NCBI GenBank assembly: GCA_030686995.1
Contig: CM060693.1
Span: forward strand, 118,571,228 to 118,635,227
Direction: 5' to 3'
DNA: 64,000 bases
From: Artemisia argyi
Lineage: Eukaryota > Streptophyta > Magnoliopsida > Asterales > Asteraceae
The stretch's first letter is position 1. Every line of letters starts with the position of its first letter. Made by a program: the position numbers and the translations under genes. The notes below the pieces were generated by a model. The model ran no database searches and was not told the origin of the DNA. It was given only the letters and a program-made list of their open reading frames with translations. Below are positions 48,046-64,000 of this stretch, in pieces.

Positions 48046-51000
48046 TGTAATCACCATTTTTACGGGGAAATTTAAAATTTTCTTTATATATTAAAATGGT
48101 CACGATTACGATATTGCAAAATTCACCAAACGACAAAACAAGTTCTCGACACAATTAACAAAATATTAATAATTACACTAAACTTAATTAATATAACTAA
48201 TTATAAAAACTAAACAGGCCTTAATAAAATTTCAGCCCAAAGCCATGCCCACTATATTCTCAGCCCAATTTCCTTTTTTGTTCCATGCGTACTGTTCACC
48301 AGCCCACCCAGGGCCCAACTTCCTTTTAAATTTCAGATTTCAGTCGAGCAGTACATCTCCAAAATGCCTTTGTATTTTTCGATTTCTAAACACAACATAT
48401 CCATATTTTTGTACCTCCTTATTGTCTACCCGCCAAAGAATTAGGATGCCAAATATTAGCTTCTAAGACGAACGTTTGATACGTTTAATAGAGGCAAAGT
48501 GTTTGGCCAAAAACCAACCCACTCGACACATATTAAAACCAAAACTCAACCGTTTTAAACCCGGATTGTTTCTATTCGATCCTAATAATTATTCCATCAT
48601 GTTTTCATGTTAGTAAACATGTTTCATCAGATTGTAACCAAGTTCTATGCCAAAAACCAAATCGTGTACCCAAAATAATATATGTCGACATATATGAATC
48701 CACAACTCAATTCCCATTTGAATTCCTCTCATTCCTAGCTCTCACACTTTATTATTATATTCATAAAATATCAAATATGTCTCTCATTTCACTGACATTG
48801 GCTAGTAGCTAGTGTTGGGAATTATTGAAAATATATACGTATAACATATTCTAACATTTCACATCTCGTCTCCATTTCCTTTCCATATTCTCTCATTCTC
48901 AAATTCTCTTACATATTAATTTCCTCCTAAAAATACTCTTACAAGACCAAAGGTCGATTGTCATATGGTTTGGAAGCAAGGAAAAGGATATCGGGTTGAT
49001 TTATATATATAACGATTGGGTTATATAGTGAAACGTGATTTTCTTGTGTTCCATACTATCACACTCGACTCTCAATCATTTCTAAGGGTGTTTGTAAGTC
49101 TTTTACAACTCACTTGAATCCATTTCACACGTTAAATTCATGTCATGCATTATATTTATTTTGTTTCAATCGTATATAGTATCATATATATATTTTATCT
49201 ACGTATATATTTTTAGCAACACAAACGTGACTAGCCTCCATCTTGGAAGGCCTAGGAGTCACGTGGCACACTTGTTTCACGTTTATTTTTACGTTACATG
49301 CATCATACAAACATATTTTGACCATATACCAAATATATAAAAATGTTGTAAAACTTAGAAAATAAACCAAGTCTTTTACCAAGTAAAAATCTGTCCAAGT
49401 CACCTATAAAACCGTCTTTTATCTCACAATTTAGCGTAACAAGCATGTCATATTTTTACACCATCTAACAGACACCATGGCTAGCTACAACTTTCGTATA
49501 AATAACATGTAAAAATAACCACGTCTTGACACTCTAAATTGACCAAAGTAAATTGCAAAACTCGTATATATCAAAAACACTTAGAAATTTTCTAAGTCTT
49601 TTTACCCAGAAAATAGGTCCAGATCGCGACCAAAATGAACCTTTAAAACTTAATCCTACTTAATAACCACCCAATATTTTTACACAACCTATTTCTCCTT
49701 GCTACAAGCTACAAGTTTCGTATTTGTACTTTGTAATAATAAGCTCGTTTAGACCCTTTAAATTGGCCAAAGTAAACCACAAAAACTCATTTTTCAAAAA
49801 CTATTTATAAAGCTTAATGGACTGAAAAGCCCAATAAGCTGAAAATAAGCTCTCCGTATAAGCTGGACCAAAAAGCTATTTTGATATGATTTTATAACAT
49901 TAAAAATGAGTCTAGGGATAAGCCCAACTTGTCTCAACGCTCACGGATTTTAAAACGTTAACGGGCCTTAAATTTAGCTCGTTAAAGCCCATTTATTGAA
50001 AAATAAGTTATTTTTATAAATAAGCAGTTGAAATAAGTTTTAATAAGCTTCAATAAGCTGCAGAAATTTTAAGATAATTTTTCCCATAATTTTTGAACGT
50101 TTGGACTAAAAATGTAACGCGACGACACCTAGAAGGACTAATATTGAAAACTGTGAAAACTAAGGACTAAAACTGTAAAAACAGAATTATTAAGGTAGAA
50201 AATAATTTATTATTAATTTCCAAGCTTAGATTGTAATATTGGACATGTAGTGGACTATAATTGTAAATTATATATAAAAAGGACTAACGGTGTAACGCTA
50301 ACGCCGTTAATATAAAAAGTGTAAAATTGGAAAAGGACAAGGACTACACATAATCTATTTGACATTCTTATTTTATTTTCTATTTTACGACAACCCTCAC
50401 GTCATATGCATTTTATTACGTTTTATATATATATTATTTATTTTTACGTTAATTATATATATAACGATATTTAAAAAGTTAATATTTTCATTTACGATTA
50501 AATAGGTAAAACTACGATAGATATTTTAAATAAAGTATTTTATCATATCATGCATGACATAATAATTTCACTGCACATTATCTATTCGTCATAACGAATA
50601 AATCTTATTCGTTATTCGTTCGTATTTACCAAATAGTATTTGGTTATATTCTCTGATAAATTTATTTATCAGGTTCCGTATCAAAGACGTTTCCATAATC
50701 GTTTCCGTAAATCTCATCCTATCTTACTTTTCATCATTTCCAAATCAATCCAGGTGAGTCATAGCCCTATTTCAAATAATTGTTTTTAACTCATTGGGGG
50801 AGATACATGCTTACATATACTTTGATAAATTGATAAGTATATGAAATAAAATAAAATACATGATTCAAATCAATTTCCTAATTGATATTAAAATAATATA
50901 ATTTGTGATTTATAATATATTGATATTCCCAATGTGATTATTGTGGTATGTGAAAAATCTATATTGATGAATTATTTGACTGAAATATTGATATTCATGT

Positions 51001-52234
51001 GAAAATTGTTCCCAATTCGATTATTGTGATATGTGATATAAATGTGTTACTGGCGATATATTCAAACTGAATTTCTGATACTCAAAAGATGATACTTTCA
51101 AATTGAATTTTTGATACTCAAGCGATACTATTTTCAAACTGAATTTCTGATATTCAAGCGATAATATTTTCAAATTGAATTTCTGATACTCAAATGATAA
51201 TATTTTCAAACTGAATTTCTGATACTCAAGCGATACTATTTTCAAACTGAATTTCTGATACTCAAATAATACTGTTTTCAGATTGATCTCTGTGATACGA
51301 TACTTGATTTCATGATGTTATGCTAAATGAGCCCATAAATCCTTGATATTGCCTAAGTTAGCTTATCGCCATATAGTCCCTCAATCATGAGCCATTAATC
51401 ACCGTAACGTGAGCGCGAATATAGTGAACAGATTCGAAACCTGTTTGGATTGACCTCCGATCCCACTAATACTTGACGGAATGCCATTATGCATGTGGTT
51501 AGTCGTATTAGTCGTGATACACTATATTTGAGACAAGTAGGAATTGGCAAATCACCTACGAATCGAGGGCAAAATCTGTCATTGATTTGATAGAACACCC
51601 CTTCTGTTAACGTTTTGCGTGTCATGAGGCTTGGTGCAATATCTATAAAGGAATAGTATATATATGTATTCAACATATATTTAGATACAGCTGTATAGGT
51701 TTGACCATACGTGAATTATATATCTGATTGATTTAGTATCATGAGTTTCCAGCTCATGTTAAGATTATTGATTCGATATTGAATGTGATTGAATATTTAT
51801 ATAAATTATTTGTGAATATATTTGATACTTGTTTCGTTACTGTTTGTATTTTATTAATACCAAATATTCCTGAAATCTAACAAAATAAAGGGTTTTTCCT
51901 AAAACTCTATGAACTCACCAACCTTTGTGTTGACACTTTTAAGCATGTGTATCTCAGGTAATTTAACGGAGCAGGACAAGACACGGAGTGGGCATTTATT
52001 ACTCTGATAAATTAAAATGGTGTAAAAATCAAATTTGTCATTTTTACAAGTCTTTATATCTTTTCATAAGATTCTAAATCAAATGGTTCATCTTTTATCA
52101 AAATTATTATTTAAATGACAAATGACTTTCAAAATGTTTCTTTTAAATCGTTTTATTGGTTAAAACTTCGATCCTCACCGTAACACCCAAATAAATTTTC
52201 CGCTGCGACAAACTTAAATTTTGGGGGTGTTACA
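48046..52234 (+). repeat. 5' LTR of element D
   Basis: About 4.19 kb. The start is placed at TGTAATCACC by similarity to the other two elements and by TACGGGGAAATTT against CGGTAAATTTCC in E; it is the least certain boundary. The LTR shares with C the block gtaacgctaacgccgttaat near 50291. Confidence 0.7.
51061..51290. repeat. 36-bp minisatellite in the LTR of element D
   Basis: About six copies of a 36-bp unit built on ttcaaactgaatttctgata followed by ctcaagcgatactatt. Absent from the LTRs of C and E. Confidence 0.9.
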
Positions 52235-52237
52235 GAT

Positions 52238-52249
52238 TGGTATCAGAGA
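52238..52249 (+). promoter_or_regulatory. Primer-binding site of element D
   Basis: TGGTATCAGAGA, one mismatch from the tRNA-Met site, four bases from the LTR end. Confidence 0.8.
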
Positions 52250-52494
52250 TACAGTTATAGAGAATTAAATGTTTTCAAACATTAAAACTATAACTACATT
52301 TTCAAAATAATGATTTTACACCATAACATTTTATGCCCTCCGTGTCTGCAGACTGCCATGCTCCATACTTTATCTGTTGAGATTATCTTACATACTTAAT
52401 AGTTACTCATATACAATTGTTATTTCATCTGTACTGTTATATCTTTAACAATACAAAATACTCATAAAATATTATTCTCGGTTACTACTGTAGC

Positions 52495-52975
52495 ATGTCT
52501 TCAGGAACGCCCGTGAATGTCAAAACAAATATCCATAATACTAATACCTCATCTATAAATAAAAATTCTCCGAATAATGAAAATCCTTACGTACAAATAA
52601 TAAAATCCCAACCTAATATAGAACTCAATCCGAGATCACCTCCATCGTCACCTATTCGTTCACCCTTACATCAAAAACTCAGAAGAGCTACCGAATCATA
52701 TGAAGATTTGATTGGTGGTCAAGCAGCATTCGAAGTTGGACGAAGTTCACTCCAAGAGATGCCGTAGAAGAACGTTGAGCCAAATTCTCCGTCACCTTAT
52801 ACTTCATATTCCTCAATACCAGATACTTCCAAATTCTCTATTTCCTGACGCTCCAAATTTCTCGATACAAAACATCTCAAACGATGTATCTTCACTCAAT
52901 TCCCCTGAACAGAAAGTTGTACCCACTAAACCAAAAAGTTTTTGGTTAGTGATGACAGATTTCCTAATATTCTGA
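52495..52975 (+). pseudogene. gag: Element D gag N-terminal remnant
   Basis: Begins MSSGTPVNVKT and is co-linear with element C gag for about 90 residues (SINKNSPN, SPLHQKLRRATE, GQAAFEVGRSS). A TAG at 52765-52767 ends the first frame, and an adjacent indel moves the homology to another frame that runs to 52975. The downstream stretch to 53535 matches element C 26143-26400 at the DNA level but is not coding. Confidence 0.7.
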
Positions 52976-53539
52976 AATTCTCAAAACTTGTAACCAACCT
53001 CTAATAAAAATCTCCTTTCGTTTTAACCCTCTGTTGTTAATAAATTCTTTCCATCATAATGCTATGCATGCACATAATGATTTCCCATTCCTAATGAAAA
53101 ATCTCACCATTTGTTACTCTCTTTGGTAGACAAATGACTCCTCTCATATCAATAAAGTATTAATAAAAGATCTTGTATCGTTTGTTTGCAAAAACAATCA
53201 ATCAAGTTATTAATATAATGTTGATTATAGTGAATATATTCAAATTTACCTTAAGAATACCTAGGATTATTATGATTCCTTATACCTACCATGAATAGGC
53301 TATAACAATCGAATTCTTTAGACAAATTTTTGGAAGAGAAGTTGAAGAATAGAGAGTAGATTATTGAACATTAGCTTTAGTAAATAAGTCCGTTTGTTCC
53401 TTAGCAATCCTATATCAAGAGTTGATAAGTTATCTAAGATACTACCCAGACATATCTTGAAATTAGATTACAGTAGGGATTCAATTCAGTCTATCATCAA
53501 TGAAATAATTAGCCCCATATTCTGAAGGACCTAACAAAG

Positions 53540-55956
53540 TGTAACCACCGGTAAATTTCCACTTAAATTAAACTAATACTTAACCATTTTTCACATCTAT
53601 TTTTTTAAACTAATCACAACAATCAACTATGATATGACGTAACTCATATTTTAAGTAAACGAGTTCACTTAAGTTCATTTTGAATAAATATTTTATTTAT
53701 GTCAAGTATCAAAATTTTCAACTTTTAGTTACCACTATACGTTATTAAACGTTCAACCTAAACGTTTTCTATCTATGAGAATTTTCCCGAAACCCTAAGT
53801 TATTATAACTATGATTTTAAATAAATCATAAACTCTAAAGTACAATACTCTAAATCTAATGTATAAGTTTCTAAAGCACAAAATCATAACTTTACGTTAT
53901 ATCCCGATTAAAACCCTAATTTTCCAAAACTATGATTTTATGTGATAAAATCACAAACCCTAATTAATGTGTACAAGATTTCTATAAAATATAAAATTTC
54001 AAGTCATCCAAGCTAGGGTACAAGTCATTAAAGCATGAAATCATAATATTAATATAAATTCATTATAAACCTCAGTGTACTTATTTTCAAAGCGTATTGT
54101 ACAAGTAGTTTATGAACAAGCCTTCAAAATATATTTTCATATATTTAATGAGCCAAAGTACAAGTCTTTAAACCTAGTGTACAAGCACTTGATGCATGAA
54201 ACTTAAAAACTATATTTATATTAACATAAACTTATTTATAATTATTCTAACTAGACAAAATACTAAAGATATATTTTTCATAATCCTTAGACCTTAGTAC
54301 AACCCTAGTAAGCCCATGGCACAACCTCCTTAAGCACAATCCGATCCTCATTTATTTACCCATATAATTCGACACTAAAACCTAACATAACAAACCCTAA
54401 AAACATTTCTACCTAGATATAAGTTAACTAAAGACCCAAACTAACTTACCTACACCAAATAAGCCCTAAGTACAAGTCACTAAGCCCTAGGTACTAAAAC
54501 CTTAAGCATGATCGATCCTATATATCAGAATCTAGTTCGAATTAGACAAAAACAATAACCAAAATAGTTAGGACATGTATACTTGTAAGTCCTTTGGCCT
54601 TAAGAACCTCACTTGGTCTCCTAGACTTCCACATCACCTTCCTCTAGAAGGATCAACCCTAAGTCAAAGAAGTAGTTAAAATTTGTGGTAAGGGAAAATC
54701 CACAACACAACTCCATTCCCTCCTCTACCCAAGTGTCGAACCAGGGAAATTACAACATCACCATGTCTCCTAAGCCTAGACAAGATGACATAGCACATTT
54801 GAAGTCTTAGAAATCTCCCTTCTATAAATAGCACCACCTATTCCTCCATTTTCTTCACACCAATTCGAATTCAACCCAAACCCACTCACACCCACTAAGC
54901 TACTGATCCAGAGGTTCTATTAGAAGTTAAGGAATGGTACTATAAGGTTTTGAAGGTGGAAGGAAGCTTAGAGCCTAGTTCCTAAAGATTGTGTCAAGTT
55001 TCTGCTTTAAGTCGAGTTCTCTCTCAAGTAAGTGTTCCAATCTCTTTTCAATCACTATTGTAAACTTAAAAATCAGTTAGGAGAAATAAAAACGAGAATC
55101 TAGGCTTTTGAATCATCAAAAATGAGTAAACGAGTCAAAAGTTATAGCAAATTGAAGTTGAATAAAAACTATAAAAACTTACTGTTACAGCAGGCAGAAT
55201 CACGCAAAACGAGGCCTTTCTGTTCCGTTTCGTCGAAAACTTAAAACATGAAAGTTCTCCGGAACGACGTTTTCTTCAAAACTTCTTTAGACCTCGAGTC
55301 ATGAAAACGCATAACAAAGGGTGTTTTTAATTAAATTCAGAACTGATTTTTAGAAAAGACAACAGCAGACCTCAGTTTTGTGTGCTTAATTTCGAATAGT
55401 AAACGAGCTTGTAAAACTCTAGTTTTCGACATGGTTAAAGTACACTAGAAGGTCTAAACATAGGAAAAAGTATCAGCCAATTTCATTGAGAAACGAGGGA
55501 GAACGGGGCGTTTAAAATTGGTGTTTTTCTGTGTCGAGTATATATTGGATCGCAAGTTTCTGTTATTTATTCTGAGATCGTGGGATCAAATCAGACCATA
55601 ATATTTCACAAGAATACTTCTATAACACTTATAAACATTTTAGAAAAGGATTCGTAAAAAGTTTCGAGGTAAAACGCAAGACATGAATTGTTTTTGATTA
55701 AAAGGATTTCGAGTGGGATCGGGGGTTAAACACAAGGATCAATTATGCCAAAACTCTAAAATATTTCTATTGTTGGACTTGTTGTGTAATCGGGAAATCC
55801 CTAAGGGGTAAAAACTGTCCATTTGAAACTTAAGGGTAGAAAGTGTCATTTAACCAAAGTTCAGGGGTAAAAGTTGTCATTTTTATATAGTTCAAGGGTA
55901 AAAGTTGCCAACTTTAGAAACTTGAGGGTTTAAAATAAAAATATATATAAACCCTA

Positions 55957-56046
<90 letters not shown>

Positions 56047-57074
56047 TATTATTATTAAGTTTTATTTAAACTTAATATACGTTTTGTACTATAACTAACA
56101 AACGAATTATCCATTTAACGAACGGACGAAACCAAATCTTACAGATAAGAAAATATAATAAAATAATACTTTTGAAACTACATATTGGTTCAATAAAATA
56201 TTTAACCATTAAACTAAAACGAAACGAACATTTAAAAACTAATATAATCAGCAACAATTACTGAGAACTTAACCTAATAACTCAGGTTTCAAGCCGGAGA
56301 CGTTTATCAACTTCATTTAACTTTGTTTTCCATCCAGACTGCTCAGGTGAGTTCATAGTCCCACTATTTTTATATTGTTTTCAAACTTGTGGGGAGATAC
56401 ATGCTACAAACCGAACACAAGTATTTTCTGTATGCTATCCTGATCTGGTATTGCCTAAGTTAAACGTTTTGCCATTAAAAGTCCCTCATATCATGAACCA
56501 TTAATCACTTGCGAGTGAACGCGAATATAGTGAATAGATCTGTTGGCAGTTGACGCCCCATTTGTGTTGCCGGATAGGTGGCCAAATGCACTTTATTTGA
56601 GAACTACTAGGAAGTTGGCAAGCTTCCTACTCGAGGGCACCATTACGTTATAGCTCATTACTATAATGTCCAAACTGTTAAGGTTTGAGTTCATGAGGCT
56701 TAGGGCAATATGCTGCGTTACTACGTTTTATAACTATTTGACTTGTGTTCAAACTATTACTCATTCATAAACACTGTGGATTCACTCAACCGTTGTGTTG
56801 ACTTTTTAGCATGTTTATCTCAGGTCCATAACAAACAAGGATGGCATGAAAGGGCATGGATACGGAAGAAAGGCTAAGATTTTATTATTCTTTGATAAAT
56901 TATTGGATAAATTGTAATACTACTGGGATCTTATTTTGTAAACTCTGATATTTGAATAATAAAATTTCTAAAACAACTCAATTAGAGATTGTTTTCCTAT
57001 TATTATAACTGTTGTGCCGTCGAGTAACACCCAGCTTCAATTCCGCTGCGTATCCCAAATTTGGGGGTGTTACA
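53540..57074 (+). repeat. 5' LTR of element E
   Basis: 3535 bp. Contains an (ATT)n array at about 55957-56057 and a block of telomere-like aaccct words by chance around 53815 and 53905. No coding sequence. Confidence 0.95.
55957..56057. repeat. (ATT)n microsatellite in the 5' LTR of element E
   Basis: Pure ATT array. The other LTR has a longer array at about 61928-62054, which accounts for most of the LTR length difference. Confidence 0.95.
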
Positions 57075-57077
57075 GAT

Positions 57078-57089
57078 TGGTATCAGAGC
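57078..57089 (+). promoter_or_regulatory. Primer-binding site of element E
   Basis: Perfect TGGTATCAGAGC (tRNA-Met type), three bases after the LTR end. Confidence 0.9.
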
Positions 57090-58486
57090 TATAGTTATAG
57101 AGAAACGGGTCTAATTGAGATCCGAACTATAACCACTTTTTCACAAAAATATTTTATAGCCTTTCGTTGTCCGTGCCTTCCATCCTCCAGATGATTATGT
57201 GACTTTCAGGTAATTATGTTACTCAAAAACTTTAATAAACTGGTATATACATGTATGATATACTTCTGACCACTTTATACAAATAAACATGTCTGCAGAT
57301 GCTTATTCTAAGGCATTACTTTTTAATCCTATCTCCCTGAGCATGTATCTACTTCAATATTTCCATAAATTTACAAAACTTTCCTAAGACATTGTGGTTT
57401 CCACAATTCTTATCCTATTTACGTTAAAAATATACTCTCCACTATTTTAAAAACTATGTCAACTCACCTTGATTACCTACTCTCATATCCAAAAATGGGT
57501 ATAAATACTCTCTCCGTACTCCCAGAATACCTAATTCATTAACTAATTACTAATATTAAATTAGAAATTCCCAAGTAGGATAATTAACTCATAAATCTTG
57601 AATAACGTCTTCCCATCACTACACAATTCATACCAAAGATTACCCTAGAAGATCATCAGGATCCCAACAATCGTCAGAAGACAACAACAACGTTTAAATA
57701 AAAATAAGAAATTTCTGTTATAACAATAAACCATAGCTCAGCTCTTTAGGGTTGTAATTTTCCCTCTGTACTTTACCTTTGGCACAATGATGTAACCAAG
57801 TTATAACTAGTACTTTCCCATCTAATGTCTTTTAATAACCTCACTACTACTATAACCATCGTCCATTTCACTTTCCTCTTATATTATTCATAGCCACTTC
57901 GTAATAATATACCACCATTTTATACCTGATTATATCTATTAGGTTTTTCTGCGAATATATTCCTAAGAATTTCTTCAAACTATTTTCCTATCACCCCAAA
58001 GGTTGATATCCTGCCATCCTACCAATTATATACTATCATTACCCGAATCAATTCCTTATTACTCTAAGAGGTATCCAGGATGCCATTTTATAAAAATAAA
58101 ACGTTGAACACCATCTAAAACTTGTGAAATCTAATATCAAATTTGACTGAATCACGCATTACATCATTTGTCCTAAATTATACATAGCCTGATCACCTAT
58201 GTCTAATTCAGGAAAGATTATGTCATGGGGGAAACAGTTATCTTTGTATGTTTCCAAAACAAACTTTATTTAAAATCAAAACCTTGTATCAAGATAAACT
58301 CTTAGCAAACGTTTCTAACGTCCACGTCTCCTAAGTACTTACATCATTTTATTATAAATCGTTAACCCATAAGCTATTATTTCTCTATTCATATTATTTA
58401 GAACGCCTTTTCATAAATTATAAAAATGAAAATTATAAATCCGAGAATCACTAAAATTCATAAAACACAAATAACGTAAAATTTCA
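57090..58486. other. Internal non-coding region of element E
   Basis: The first part (about 57095-57200) matches the leader of element C. An ATGTCTGC at about 57290 sits where gag starts in D but leads to no recognisable gag. Nothing else coding was found. Confidence 0.6.
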
Positions 58487-58678
58487 TTAAAATCCATGAA
58501 TATTAATACATAACGAAATAATTAGTATCGGTAGTGCTAATGTTACAAATATCACTAAGTAAATAATATAATCAATTAGTTGATCCATCAATCTAATAAA
58601 GAACACAACTACACCTACGAGAACGAGAACTACGACTGGATATAACACCTTGAATATTTTGTACAATAAACAAATCAT
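58487..58678 (-). CDS. Small hydrophobic antisense ORF2 of element E (63 aa)
   Basis: Homologue of ORF2 in C and D. It shares the start MICL, the block VTLALPILII and the tail CINIHGF, but has two fewer residues near the start and is more diverged in the middle (MDQLIDY against DQPIEDS). Two or three hydrophobic segments are present. It lies 105 bp after ORF1 on the same strand, against 115 bp in element C. Confidence 0.55.
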   Translation of the reverse strand: MICLLYKIFKVLYPVVVLVLVGVVVFFIRLMDQLIDYIIYLVIFVTLALPILIISLCINIHGF

Positions 58679-58783
58679 CAACGCAAAACATGGTTTTATA
58701 TATAAAACAACCAAATCTTATTACACAATCACTAAGGATTACATAGAAAATTTATTTCAACGCTCCTACCACGATACTGTTTA

Positions 58784-58945
58784 TTACTTCCAAACCTCAT
58801 CGATAACAATTGGTAGAACCAAGAGTGGTATAAGAAACGCTAAAATCCCGGCCAAGAATACATAATCTTCTTCTGGAACGTAGGTCATGTAGATAGAAGT
58901 AATAACAACGTACACGATCGCAATAATGGTAATAATGTGAGGCAT
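58784..58945 (-). CDS. Small hydrophobic antisense ORF1 of element E (53 aa)
   Basis: Co-linear with ORF1 of element C: MPHIITIIAIVYVV start, polar YVPEEDYVF between two hydrophobic segments, and a D-x-x-W tail before a double TAA. 31 of 53 residues are identical to C with no gap, while many codons differ at the third base. It is antisense to the element and stands upstream of ORF2. Function unknown; a small membrane protein is the simplest reading. Confidence 0.6.
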   Translation of the reverse strand: MPHIITIIAIVYVVITSIYMTYVPEEDYVFLAGILAFLIPLLVLPIVIDEVWK

Positions 58946-59000
58946 TTTGAAAATTTAATGAGAGAAATTTGGGTGTTGGAGAAATGATAATTATAATGGG

Positions 59001-59112
59001 GTATTTATAAGATAAAAACTAGCCGTTAGAAATCACTATTCACGACCATTAGAAAACACTGTTCACTAGCCGTTTTGATCACTGTTCACTAGCCGTTGGA
59101 ATTACTGTTCAT
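59001..59112 (-). promoter_or_regulatory. Promoter-like repeats and TATA box before antisense ORF1, element E
   Basis: Reading the minus strand: repeated AACGGCTAGTGAACAGTG words (about 59110-59015), then TATAAATACCCC at about 59010-59000, 66 bp before the ORF1 ATG. Same repeat words, same TATA position and same spacing as in element C. Confidence 0.58.
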
Positions 59113-59223
59113 AACATTTGAAAATTTAAAAATTTTTAGTAAGGGACAAACGGATTCATCATCTACAAAAGTTAAATTTAAAAATTTTTCTTTACATTCA
59201 TCAAAGTTTTCATCCGAAAGTTT

Positions 59224-59227
<4 letters not shown>

Positions 59228-59258
<31 letters not shown>
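59228..59258. repeat. Poly(A) tract
   Basis: About 31 A in a row inside element E, near the antisense promoter. Confidence 0.9.
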
Positions 59259-59262
<4 letters not shown>

Positions 59263-59490
59263 TTTTACTAAACGAGAAATTTGAAATCAGGATATTTTCA
59301 AGGATAATTACTGAAATAGGATAAAATTCATAAATAACAATCTTCATTTAAAATAAATCTTTTTAAGTTTATATGACTTTCGAAATAATATTTACATGTG
59401 TAATTCTAAATTATAGGTTTTCATATATTGAAACACGTTTCGTCCTCATCACTTCAACACCTAACATAGATTGAATCTCAGGACGAGATT

Positions 59491-59508
59491 CCGTTAAGGG
59501 GGTGAGAC
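59491..59508 (+). promoter_or_regulatory. Polypurine tract of element E
   Basis: ttaagggggtgagac just before the LTR start TGTAACCACC, preceded by a GGACGAGATTCC motif usual before Tekay-type 3' LTRs. Confidence 0.85.
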
Positions 59509-63070
<3,562 letters not shown>

Positions 63071-63075
63071 CAAAG

Positions 63076-63775
63076 TACTAAGAATATCCAGAGGTTAGTA
63101 ATCAGTATCATTGCAGTAATACTTGAAGTAACCATAGTTCCTCCAATTAGCAACGATATAGGAAGAAAAGAAAATAAGAAGGCCATACCTTATAAGCATA
63201 TCTATGAAAGATTTACGGATTTTAGACCAACTCACCTTAAGAGAACAATAAGAGTGACTGAACGATAGATTATTACCACCCTGTAAGAATTAACTCATGA
63301 ACTTTAAGTTTATACCAAGAATATCCTAGTATTTCCTTAGAAATTCCTGACTCATCACCATATTATGAACAAAAATTTACTAAATTCTTTTGAAAATGAT
63401 TAGATGTCATTCAATCATTGAGACTGAATCATCTAAAACAATTTAAAGAAAAATAAATACCATTATTACTGAGCCAAGCATTACATCATTTGGTCCTCAA
63501 TTATACATAGCCTAGCTACCTATGTATAATTTAGGAAGAATTATGTCATAAATGGAACAGTTATCTTTTCAGATTTTCTAAATAACAATCTTCATGTAAA
63601 AGCAAAATTTTGAGATTTAAATAAACTATTTATAAACCTCATTTTTGACAAACGCCAATAGATATTTACACTTAATATCCATCATTTTATTATAGTAACT
63701 TGAGAAAAGTAAAAAACATTAGAAACCTAAGAGTTCACAAAGGCTTATGGAAAAACATCAATAGCAAAAATTTTA
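63076..63775. other. Element D internal sequence right of E
   Basis: Mostly non-coding. On the minus strand 63186-63076 reads as a short hydrophobic ORF start (MAFLFSFLPISLLIGG) cut by the insertion of E; its end would lie left of 53540. No homologue of it was seen in C or E. Confidence 0.45.
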
Positions 63776-63976
63776 TTAGAGACCACGGAAATTAATACAT
63801 AGGCATATAATTAGCATAGGAAGTACTATTATTTCAAGGATTACAATAAAAATCGTAGAATCTTCAATAGGTTGACCCGACATAATAATAAGGATTCCCA
63901 TCAACAGTACCATAGCAAGAACCACCATAGGATGAATTTCTCTGATTATTCTAAAAGATAAGTATAAGTACACCAT
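63776..63976 (-). CDS. Small hydrophobic antisense ORF2 of element D (66 aa)
   Basis: Gapless homologue of ORF2 of element C, with the blocks LYLSF, QPIEDS and LPMLIICL conserved. The frame remains open to the window edge upstream, where GAA at 63998-64000 matches the base after the acceptor-like AG in element C. ORF1 of this element would lie just outside the window. Confidence 0.58.
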   Translation of the reverse strand: MVYLYLSFRIIREIHPMVVLAMVLLMGILIIMSGQPIEDSTIFIVILEIIVLPMLIICLCINFRGL

Positions 63977-64000
63977 TAGAAACAATAGCAAGCCTAGTTC

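Noticed and set aside
51021..51245. Minus-strand ORF with a repeated 12-residue peptide
   Set aside because: Product of the 36-bp minisatellite in the LTR of D; the period is a multiple of three by chance.
53815..53960. Telomere-like aaaccctaa words
   Set aside because: Isolated, irregular and part of both LTRs of E; not a tandem telomeric array.

Overview
The window is plant nuclear DNA, very probably from a eudicot. Asteraceae is my guess from general resemblance only. It is almost entirely nested LTR retrotransposons, with a few broken fragments of plant genes between them. Introns, TATA boxes, tRNA-Met-type primer sites, Ty3/gypsy and Ty1/copia polyproteins and long simple repeats all point to a repeat-rich plant chromosome. 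I see no prokaryotic gene, no CRISPR array and no intact ordinary host gene.

Layout from left to right. (A) 1-9363 is the 3' nine-tenths of a Tat-lineage Ty3/gypsy element. It carries gag-protease-RT-RNase H-second RNase H-integrase on +, then a four-exon antisense gene on -, then a 3' LTR. (Capture) 9364-12468 holds pieces of two unrelated plant genes, an ARM-like protein and an FG-GAP protein, both on - and both with introns kept. (B) 12469-36104 is a second Tat-lineage element. Its truncated 5' LTR and first part of gag, together with left flank, were tandemly duplicated (11853-14330 and 14331-16790). Its integrase is split by (C) 20370-31186, a minus-strand, Tekay-like, pol-less LTR element with 3.3-3.4 kb LTRs and the target duplication aaaca. 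36105-37591 and 46668-48045 are flank carrying a small-exon gene fragment. That fragment is split by (F) 37592-46667, a SIRE-like Ty1/copia element with an extra ORF after pol and the target duplication tttgg. (D) 48046 to beyond 64000 is another Tekay-like element, itself interrupted by (E) 53540-63070, a complete, pol-less and gag-less member with 3.5 kb LTRs and the target duplication caaag.

Insertion order from nesting: C after B, E after D, and F after a local exon duplication. The sense polyproteins are all disabled by stops or frameshifts. The antisense coding units look better preserved. In A and B the four-exon antisense gene joins perfectly in frame across three GT-AG introns, with one nonsense codon per copy.

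The most intriguing signal is in C, D and E. Between the internal region and the 3' end each carries, antisense to the element, one or two very small hydrophobic ORFs. ORF1 is 53 aa with two membrane-like segments, and ORF2 is 63-67 aa. In C and E they are preceded by conserved short repeats and a TATA-like box 66 bp upstream of the ORF1 ATG. C and E ORF1 differ at many synonymous sites but keep length, start, stop and hydropathy. In E these are the only coding sequences I recognise. I know no described family for them.
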